From positions 1 through 64,000 of the forward strand of contig VWPU01000858.1 in the NCBI GenBank assembly GCA_013398955.1: a stretch of DNA of 64,000 nt, read 5' to 3'. Origin of the DNA: Callaeas wilsoni. Lineage: Eukaryota > Chordata > Aves > Passeriformes > Callaeidae. Positions 56,047 through 64,000 of the stretch are shown here, one piece after another (positions within the stretch are counted from its first letter, which is position 1; each line of letters opens with the position of its first letter). Both the position numbers and the translations under genes were made by a program. The notes beneath the pieces were generated by a model. It was given only the letters and a program-made list of their open reading frames with translations. It was not told the DNA's origin and did no database searches.

Positions 56047-56120
56047 GGGAATGGGAATGGGAATGGGAATGGGAATGGGAATGGGAATGGGAATGGGGAT
56101 GGGAATGGGAATGGAAATGG
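56047..56120 (+). repeat. (GGGAAT)n hexanucleotide microsatellite
   Basis: About twelve tandem GGGAAT units, with one GGGGAT and one GGAAAT variant near the 3' end. The frames across it encode alternating dipeptides (GM or EW on plus, FP on minus) and are artefacts. Each unit contains GGAATG, the core TEAD-binding word, so the array presents it every six bases. Confidence 0.95.
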
Positions 56121-58000
56121 CAGCTCTAGGAGCTGCAGGTGCTGCTCCTGGCCAGGAGAGTGGCAGGAACAGGAGCCGGGAGCTGCTCTGCGCTGGGCAG
56201 GGAGTGCAGCCCCTTCCTTCTGCAGCAGCGTCTCTGCCTTTGCTCCCCCTGTAGCTACGGCAACATTTGTATTTGTCAGCCTATGGCGATCCTCTGCATA
56301 TGGAATACATTTGCTCTGGGTGTTTGCCATTAACATTTTCATTTCTGTTTAGCGTCAGGAGTTTTCAATTACCGGCCTCGCAGAGCAGGGCGAGCTGCGG
56401 TGTTCATGCTCTCTTTGTTTTCATTTCCACGTCCCAATGAATTACAGGATGGGAGCCCTGCCCCGGGGATGGTGGGGAGGAACCCAGTCCCTGCGCCGGG
56501 CTCGGTGCTGGCCGCTCTCACGCAGTCTTTGGCTGGCAGGGGCTGACTTTGTCCGGGACCACGCCGTGCTGAGCAGAACGAGCAGGGGCTGAGCACAGCC
56601 CTGTCCCCTGTGTCACCACCCTGCGTCCCTGCCTGTGCTCTGCTCCTCTGCGGCACGCGCAGGAAGGAGGTGAGGCCGCGGAGCAGCCCAGTGCAGGTGT
56701 GAGCCCAGCCTGGCAGTGCTGCGGGGCTCTGCGGCACAGTCCAGGCCAAAATCTGTCTCCTCTCCCTTATCCTTATCCCAGCCCTGTTTTACTCTTCCTC
56801 TACTGTGACTTTACATCTCCACTTTATAATTTAACTCCACGGAGTGGATAAAACTGCTTTAGCCAATAAAGAAATGAGGGACAAGTAATGCACCTCCTGG
56901 CTGAAACAGCAAACTCCGCATTTCCGAAGTGCCGCCTTCCTAAACTCTAAGTGAGCCATAATGTTTAGAAGGGGCCCTTGAAAGAGCAATAAAAGGCTGC
57001 CAGGTCGGGCAACGAGCAGAGTGTTAGCGGAGCTGCAAGAGCCTGAGCACCGAGCTGCTGCTCCCGGTGATTGCAGCACTGCCGGGAAGTCCCTGGGGAC
57101 AGGAGGAGGTGGCGGCGGTCCCCGCGCCAGCCCCGGGGACATGGGCTGTAGGACGAGCTGCAGAGCAGCATGGGCGATCAGATGCCTTAGATAATACATC
57201 TAGGAATGTTCTCCTGGTCATCCTGCAAGTAATCATTTCCACCGTGATCCAGAATAACTCTCTTTTCCCGGCTTCTCAGAGCAGGAACAAAAACTCCTGT
57301 GCATTTCGCACAGCCTGGAGAGCCGGAGATCCACCTGCAGCATCCCCGCGTCCCTGCCGTGCTGCCTGTCCCCACAGCCGAGGCTGGCTGCTGCCGAGCT
57401 TGGCTCTGCTCCCTCTCTCAGGCCCGTTGCTGCACCCCCAGGGTGTTCCACGATAGGAACTGTTCCCCAAGTGAATTGGACTTGGAAACCTGCCAGCTTC
57501 CTGAAACAAGCGGAGAAATACAAGGGAAGGAAGGAGAACCATCCTCACACAGGATTCAAAGGGGATGCTGCGAGCTGCTGAGGCTGAGGAGTTTTGCAAG
57601 TGTCCCAAGTGCTGTTAACCTCAGATGTAAAATCCGGGTTTCCTTTGATTTAAAATGATTTTAAAGATTCCAGCACTCCCGCAGTGTAATTATCCCAAAG
57701 ATTTCTGGGAGCCTTCTTTTCTGCCCCTTTGTTCCTAAGGCGGCTCTGCAAGAATGCCACGAGGTTACGGCCATTATGGAGTGTAATGCAAACAGGGCCA
57801 TTTATTGCCTTTTTATGAGGGTAATGCTGCACCACCCAATAAATTCTGAAGGAAGGATTTGATGGAGAAAAGGCTGAGATTCAGCCACAGCAGGGTCAGC
57901 CAACGGGAGTTCTAATTTCACAGGAAAGTAGTTAAGGGGGCAAAAGGCATATTTTTCACTCTCCTCTTTTGGAAGGAGTAGGGAAGGATGGGAGCTGAGG
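56121..58000. other. Unique DNA with AT-richer parts, no gene seen
   Basis: GC-rich DNA (56130-56740) is followed by an AT-richer block (about 56790-57000, with CTTTATAATTTAACTCC and CAATAAAAGGC) and another at about 57630-57960. Frames at 57067-57658 overlap on both strands with no recognised domain. No repeat family is seen. Confidence 0.45.
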
Positions 58001-60600
58001 AAAAGCAGAGGAGAGAGCAGGTACAAATGCACTAACAAAGAGGAGGAGAAGGTCCCAAGCTTAAGAGATGCTGAAAAGATTGGTCTTTCTCCATGCGTCT
58101 GTCCTTGTGAGGTCTGAAAGAGCTGGTTCCCGCTGGGAATGTACTGCCGGGAAGAAACACGTGTTTGGTGGGAGACAGGAGAAGTCCCCCTGATACTGGT
58201 GCAGGCTGTAACCTTAGCCTGAGGCTGTCACCCCGGCGTGGGCAGCGAGCCCCACGGTGACCCGTGCCCATGGGGTGACCCTGGCAGAGCCGGTGGCTGC
58301 CCCTGGCCAGAACGACGGGCCGAGAGGCATCAGCTGTGCTTGCCTTAATCAGTTCATTACGGCGAGCAGGGAATCCATGGGAACAGGGTATTGATCACAA
58401 ATTCATAATTGAAAATTGCGCTGCTGCTCCTGGTTCATCTCTCCCTCCCCTCCCGTGTGGAATCCCCATCCAGAGCTGTGTGGGACGTCTCCCAGTGCTG
58501 TGATTCAGCATCTGCCTGGCCCGGGGCTGGGACGAAGCCTCTCAGGCTGGTTCCAGCTCGGTAGTTTGGCCAAAGGCCACTTGGAGCACATTCAGGGAGC
58601 CCCAGCCCTCTCCCTCCATCCCGGCTGCTGGGAGCCAGCTGTGGAGACCCACAGGAGCACGGGGTGTCCAGCCAGATGTGCGCAGCCTCTGGAAGCGTTC
58701 CCGGACCCTGCCTGCCTGTGTTACAGCCCAGCCGGGCTGCAGTGGCTGCAGCTGCCGTCTGACAGCCGAGCTGCTCTTTCATGCTTCTCTTGTTCTCCTC
58801 CTCGCAATTGATAGATCAAAATTCCCCGCAAACGACCGGTTTCATGGGCCGTTTCCTCTGCTGTCAATACAAGGAGCTGAGAACTGTCAGTGCAGTCCCT
58901 CCCCGTCAAAGAAAAATTCAATTATTTATCGCTGCCTCTTAGAAAACTAATTGTATTGCTAATTGTTCTTTTCCTGTGAGGAATGTTACATTTTTTTCAG
59001 GTGAATGGCTTTAGGCAGTTTAGGGGTTTATAAAGAGTCTTTCGTCAAACATGTGATTCAGAATGAACTCACTGAGATGACATTTCCCTTCCAATTTTCT
59101 GTTTATGTTATCGAAGCGGGGGGATTGCTGGGAGCCCAGAGCTGTAGCTGCTAACCTGATTCATTCCCTGCACAGGCACGGGACTCGGCACAGATGAATT
59201 TTACCAAATTGGCCATGTTTATGTGTAATGGTGACAATAATACACTTTATCTATCTCCTGTCGAACTAAAGAGGAGTTTTCCCAGGAAGCTGGACAGAAA
59301 GAGGATCAAGTTGCTGCTTAAATGTCTCCTTGGACGACCTCAGGGTAATTTTCTTCCAGCACTTCAGACACTGAGAAGGGTTGGGAGCAGCCATGGGATC
59401 CTTGTGCATCCCTGACCCGAAGGAAGATGCCATGGGAAAAGCAAGGCACAGGAGTATCAAATCCACCTTGCATGAACACTTCAGGGTTTAAATGTCTCCT
59501 TTTCCAGCAGGCAGGAGCTCTCCTGTCACATCTTTTGCCTTTTCAGGACCATGATAAATCTCTGCTAACACACCCAGGAGAATAGCAGCATCAATCATTT
59601 ATTACTGGCACAAGTTCTCAAGATTCCTGACCCCTTCCGTGCTTGGAGACGAGACACATCCACGGAGCCTTGGCACCGCTTGCTCCATCCCCAGCACATC
59701 CTGGTGTTCCCCATCCCTCCCCAGGCGGAGCTGGAGCTTCATGGCAGCTCTTGGAGGGTCTGAGCTCCCAGAGCCAAACGACCCCTTTTCCAGCCTGGAA
59801 AGAGCAGGAGGGATGTGATTCCACTCTCATTTTCCACGGTAAAGCGGGAGCTTGTGCCAGGACAAATCCCTTCCCTGATTCTGCAGGATGAAATGCAGCA
59901 GCGAGGGAGACATAACCCTTCACTGCAGCAGCGATTTACAGGCTGCTCCTCCTTTAATGGGGCCCGTGCACCTGAACACGGCAACGGGCTGTAAAAACAA
60001 ACAAACACGCTGATCCCCCAGTCCCTCTGCTCCAGGGCATCCCAGAGCCTGAGGACAGTTTCACAGGACAGGGAGAAGCCCCCGTTCCTCTCTGGGGATT
60101 CAGCCTAAGACACAAGCACAGATCCCTCCAACTCGAATCCTTTGCCCCCCTCCCCTCATCCCCCTCCTGTGCACTGGATGCTCCGGTCCTGGTGCACTCA
60201 GGGCCTGACTGGGCTCTGCCAACCCACGAGGAACTTCTCCGAACGGGAGCACAGCCAGCGATTCACTGCAGCAGCCTCATCCCGCATCTTACAGTAAATC
60301 AATGAAACTTCCGTGCCTTGACAAGCCCTTGCCACTTAAATAGACAAGAAACAGGTAGGGATGGATGCTGCAGGTTCCTCCAGATCATGAGGCATAAATC
60401 TCAAGAGAACAGCAGCGGAAAGATAAAACACTGCTGGAAGCACAGAGCAGGATTTAGGATTTGTTTAGAGGTTGTCATTTTGACAGTAAGGAAAATACTT
60501 TTTTCCTGCCCAGGGTTAGCAATTAGTGTGGCTGCAGGGAAAGGTAACGCGGTGATGAGCACGGCAAAGCCCTCTCTACAGGTGCCTTGATGGCAGACTG
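58000..60600. other. Unique DNA with an AT island, no gene seen
   Basis: AT-rich parts lie at about 58370-58420 and 58890-59290 (CAATTATTTATCGC, CTAATTGTATTGCTAATTG, GACAATAATACAC). The latter, with its two CTAATTG words, is a possible regulatory element. The rest is GC-rich unique sequence with short overlapping frames. No RNA gene or repeat is recognised. Confidence 0.45.
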
Positions 60601-60621
60601 CTCTGCTAAAGACGATAATTT

Positions 60622-60694
60622 CTAAAATCGTACAATCGTTTAGGTCTGAAAAGACCTTTAAGACCATTGAATCCAACCATTAGCCTAATGCTGT
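60622..60694 (-). repeat. CR1 LINE fragment (3' end)
   Basis: The plus strand reads TCTAAAATCGTACAATCGTT, then TAGGTCTGAAAAGACC, TTTAAGACCATTGAATCC and AACCATTAGCCTAATGCTG. This matches the reverse complement of an avian CR1 3' end (usual form AGAATCGTTTAGGTTGGAAAAGACC). The element is therefore on the minus strand. It keeps only the terminal part and has several substitutions. Confidence 0.85.
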
Positions 60695-61625
60695 GGAAAA
60701 GCTGATAAGGATCTGGTGATGGTACAGCAATGGTTAGAAGGCATCGGCTGCTGAGGTAGGAGCTTGGTGTAATCAGCCTTGATGGACAGGGAAGGAGATA
60801 GAGAAGTGTAAATGGGAATTAATAAATTCAGCGGCCAGATTAGCTCCCATTATTTCGCAGCTCCCGCTGACCCGGGTCTCCAGCTGCGAGCGATCTGTCC
60901 CGGCGAGCTCCCCATAAAGCCGCAGGGCAGAGCCAGCCGGCCCCTCACAGCCGGCCCTGCTGCTGCCTGCGAAGAACAAACCCTTCTTGTTTGGAAGAAC
61001 AAACGCTAAAGCCATGGCGTCCCTCTCCTCGCCGTTACGAGGGGAGCCGGGCTGCGCTGCTGTGAGTGGAAATGTCATCTCTGAAATGTAATTTGGCTGG
61101 AGCACGCTGCAGGACAGCAGCAGCTGCGGAGGCAAATCCAAATAACGCTCGGCACTGTAATTGCATATGTAAAAATGGGAAAGAAGAGAGCGAGAGGAAG
61201 CGGCCTCCTCTGCTCTGCTGGGTATTACAGATGTAGCTGTCATCCTCTTTCCCTGCTGGAGTGGTTGTAGGTGTTCAGTCCTGGTACTCCGCTGGGTGTT
61301 GTAGAGAGACCGGAATACAATTTCCAATGTACAGAGGTCAGGCCACGAGGCTGTTCAGGCGCCTTGTGCCTCCGGCAGGGACTTACCGAGCTTCGAGCTG
61401 GATCCGGGTCCCTGAGCGGGGCAGGAGGGAGCGCAGCTGCTGCTGGGGCGGGACGGGCGGCCACCGGGAGCACAGGACCCCCACCTGCTCAGCAGGTGCC
61501 TCCTGAGCTTTGCCAGCGTGCTGGGGTCACCCTGCTCGTGGTCCTGCACAGCCTGCCCTGAGCTGCTGGGCTCAGACGCCTGGGAAATGCTGGGATCAGG
61601 CTCCCTCCAGCTCCCTGCTCTTCCT
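60695..61625. other. Unique DNA, no gene seen
   Basis: Unique sequence with moderate CpG at about 60870-60960 and 61380-61480. A 184-codon minus frame (60773-61327) has no recognised domain. No repeat beyond the adjacent CR1 and GGAT arrays. Confidence 0.45.
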
Positions 61626-61862
61626 GTACTGCCCGAGAGGGCGTGGATGGATGGATGGATGGATGGATGGATGGATGGATGGATGGAAGGATGGATAGAC
61701 ACAGATAGATAGAGGGATGGATGGAGGGATGGATGGATNCGTACCGCCCAAGAGGGCGTAGATGGATGCATGGATGGATGGATGGATGGATGGATGGACA
61801 CAGATAGATGGATGGATGGATGGATGGATGGATGGATGGATGGATGGATGGATGGATGGATG
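61626..61862 (+). repeat. (GGAT)n microsatellite in a duplicated ~115-bp unit
   Basis: A lead-in GTACTGCCCGAGAGGGCGT at 61626 is followed by GGAT tetramers and ACACAGATAGAT. At 61741 a near-copy GTACCGCCCAAGAGGGCGT starts the same layout again, ending in a longer pure GGAT run to 61862. An N at 61739 sits at the junction. The structure is therefore a tandem duplication of a unit that itself holds a tetranucleotide array. The minus-strand frames reading IHPS are artefacts. Confidence 0.95.
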
Positions 61863-62273
61863 CACAGATCCATCCTCATACCCACTGACCTTCCAAAATA
61901 ACCAATGTCCTCTCCCTGCTCTGCTGTCCTGACTGTGTCCCCTTTGAGTCACTGGCACTTGCTCTATGCTAAAGTTCCCTGTGAAATCCCTCAAGGTGCA
62001 CAAGAAATACAATATTGTTTGTGTCCTAAATGAGATTCTTGCTTCATACAGACATTGATCAATACATGAAGGAGACACCATTAGAGAGGACAGAATTCTT
62101 TGCTTTCAGGTGAACTCTTTGCCCTCTTACACCCCAGACTGTGAAAACTGAAATCTGTTTATCAACCTAATTTTCTGTTCACAATTAATGCTTTTATTTT
62201 TCAATATCCTCTATTCAGGCAGCAGAGCTAAACTGAGCGGTTCCCTTTGTGAACAATCCATGTCCTCTTCCAG
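61863..62273. other. AT-richer unique DNA, no gene seen
   Basis: Unique sequence, AT-rich at about 61975-62230 (GAAATACAATATTG, CAATTAATGC, CTTTTATTTTTCAATATCC). No open frame outside the GGAT-derived ones and no repeat. Confidence 0.45.
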
Positions 62274-62330
62274 TTTGCCTGGTTCCCACAGCACACTGTT
62301 CGGGTTTGTGGTGGGGATGAGCTCTGCCAG
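62274..62330 (+). other. Candidate exon, plus strand
   Basis: The tract CCATGTCCTCTTCCAG is a good acceptor. The next 57 bases (19 codons, phase 0 at both ends, FAWFPQHTVRVCGGDELCQ) are open and end in TGCCAG followed by GTGAGA, a good donor. No homologue is recognised, and the short length makes an open frame unremarkable. Confidence 0.12.
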
Positions 62331-64000
62331 GTGAGACACAGAACTGCTCTTCCCTCATGTTACGGGACTGTTGGAGTTTCTGTGTTATCCTCTTTGTGAG
62401 GCTGAGTTATCCTGCTCCGTAATTTCATCCAGCTTCCCTAAATTATTCATCTGTTTCAATAGGCCACAGGAGCCTTCTGCTCCCTCTCCTAAATCATTTT
62501 GCAGCAAACAGAGTTGCTGCAGAGGCAGCGGTGGCTCCGCAGTGGGGGAAGATCTCCTCAGATCTCCTTTGTCACGGGGAGTGCTTTGGCCTGGGATAAG
62601 TCCCATGTGCGCCCAGAGCCTCCCAAGGACCAGGCTGTGCTGGGAAGGGTGAAGCCTTCCTCTGAGGGACTGAACATTTCCTTCCCAAGGCATTCTCCAC
62701 AGAATCCCCGACGGCGCTTCAGATTCCTCTCCAGCTCCTCGCGGCTCCAGAGCTCGCTTGCTTCAGGTTGTAAATGTTTTCTATTTCTTACAAGCTGTGA
62801 GTCTGATGAAAGTGTAGAAAACCCAGGACCCAGGAGCAGAGGAAGCAAACTGTGCAGCGCGCGGCGTTGTGCTCCTATAGGGTGTCTTCAAGTGTGCCGG
62901 GTAATGATCCGGCAGCTGCGAATCCACACAATCCAGGCTGCTCCGAAGGGCTGTAATTATTAATCTGCTAACGCAGACACAATGCACTCAGCCTCCTCTC
63001 AGCCTCTCCCAGGAATGGGAAATAATGCTGCAGTGGCAATTACCTTAATGCAATTATCTCAAATGTGAAATTCCAGAACGGCACTTCGCGTCCTGGGTTG
63101 TGGAGGACGGAGGGGAAGCGGGGGCTCTCCCAGGGCTCTGGGGCCAGGGCTGGGCCCTCACTCCTGGTGCCAGCAGGACCTTGTGGCCCTTGTCACCTGT
63201 GTTGTTTGAACCCCTGGCAGACAGAATCTGGGCACGGGCACATCCTGCAGTTTGGGTCCTCAAGGGATGGGCAATGCCAGGGGCAGGAGCAGAGCTGTGT
63301 CCCCAGTGAGGAATCCTGAACCAGATGGCATCACACGGGCACCAAAGGCAGCCCTCGCCCCAAAACCGACTGGACGGAGCTTGGGTCAATCTGCCTTGTT
63401 TAGACACAGCTCTCTGGAGCCCTTCCCGAGGTTAAAGGAAATACAGGAAGCCATGCTCATGGCGATCCCAGCAGGATTAACGGCACTGGGGCAATCCCTC
63501 CCACGTGCAGGGTCCGTGGTAACCCCGCACTCAGGACATGCAGCGGGGAGGCTGCTCAAAGCTCCTTGGAACCCTCATGTGCACACACAACTCAGGAGAG
63601 AAAATGTTCCACAGTTTGTTCAGGATGGACCTGGAGACTATTCCAGCGTTCTTGTCTCTCAGGGAGGAATGAACTAATTGCAAAGGATTTTTAAAAGGAA
63701 GATTGTAACTGGCCCAAAGCAGTAAATGGATTTTACTTCCTCTGCTCTGATAAATATTTAATTACTGAGTGTAATGCAGGGATTGGGTTTGGTTCTTGCT
63801 TGTTTTGATGGGCTTTTGTTTGTTTTTACACATATATTTATTTATATTCTGTACTTCCATTGCAGCTGCCATCCTCATGTGCTTTCTCCACAGTGGTATC
63901 TCTGAAAATTAAACTGAATTGTCTTTCCACTGCTCTAATCCACATTGCTTTCATGTCCAGAGCCTGTCTCTGGGAGCAGCAGCCCAAAAACAAGCCACCA
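62331..64000. other. Unique DNA with AT-rich end, no gene seen
   Basis: GC-moderate unique sequence with overlapping frames and no recognised domain. AT-rich parts lie at 62945-63070 (GTAATTATTAATCTGC, GGCAATTACC, GCAATTATCTC) and 63670-63950 (GATAAATATTTAATTACTG, CACATATATTTATTTATATTC), both possible regulatory islands. No repeat family or RNA gene is seen to the end of the window. Confidence 0.45.

Noticed and set aside
61355..62081. Minus-strand frames encoding IHPS repeats
   Set aside because: They are translations of the GGAT array and run across an N.
1..64000. tRNA, rRNA, known microRNA, CRISPR, phage or plasmid features
   Set aside because: I looked for common microRNA seeds, tRNA B-box-like words and regularly spaced short repeats. 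None was convincing, and the genome type argues against CRISPR.

Overview
This window looks like vertebrate nuclear DNA, most likely from a bird. The only interspersed-repeat pieces I recognise are short, decayed CR1 LINE fragments at 5277-5338, 37679-37797 and 60622-60694. CR1 is the dominant LINE of birds and other sauropsids, and I see no Alu, L1, B1/B2 or tRNA-derived SINE. Low interspersed-repeat content, long GC-rich unique stretches with CpG-dense patches, and expanded minisatellites fit a compact, GC-rich avian chromosome. A turtle or crocodilian is possible but less likely. Nothing looks bacterial, viral or plasmid-like. There is no operon, CRISPR array, insertion sequence or phage.

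I could not identify any protein-coding gene, rRNA, tRNA or known microRNA. Open frames longer than 150 codons lie mainly in CpG-rich or GC-rich DNA, where stop codons are rare, or in stop-free tandem repeats. None shows a family I recognise. The window is best read as an intergenic desert or a very large intron. It alternates GC-rich unique DNA with about twenty AT-richer islands of 200-700 bp carrying dense homeodomain/POU-like words such as TAATTA and ATTTGCAT. In birds such islands are often conserved regulatory elements around developmental genes. Here that is inference from composition, because I cannot align species.

Layout: 1-1930 mixed; 1930-2530 CpG island; 2.5-13.9 kb GC-rich with AT islands near 4.5-5.1 and 7.4-7.9 kb; 14.1-16.6 kb CpG-rich tract; 16.6-17.5 kb AT island; 18533-18876 long TTCTC microsatellite; 19974-20715 minisatellite of 23-bp units; 22-24.8 kb AT islands; 30.7-31.4 and 33.9-34.3 kb CpG-rich patches; 36898-36970 telomere-like words; 40741-40924 second minisatellite, also of 23-bp units; 46.9 kb G-run cluster; 49.8 kb octamer inside an inverted repeat; 56047-56120 GGGAAT array; 61626-61862 duplicated GGAT array; the rest unique.

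A few stretches have splice-site-like borders around open frames (minus strand 52219-52336, 41462-41497, 39893-39981, 22986-23051, 11270-11332, 7699-7737; plus strand 43944-44022, 62274-62330). They are recorded as weak exon candidates only. Open short frames are common by chance in this composition, and no protein family was recognised with certainty. I did not find a new biological system here. The most distinctive structures are the stop-free CCATGG minisatellite and the long polypyrimidine microsatellite with splice-like borders.
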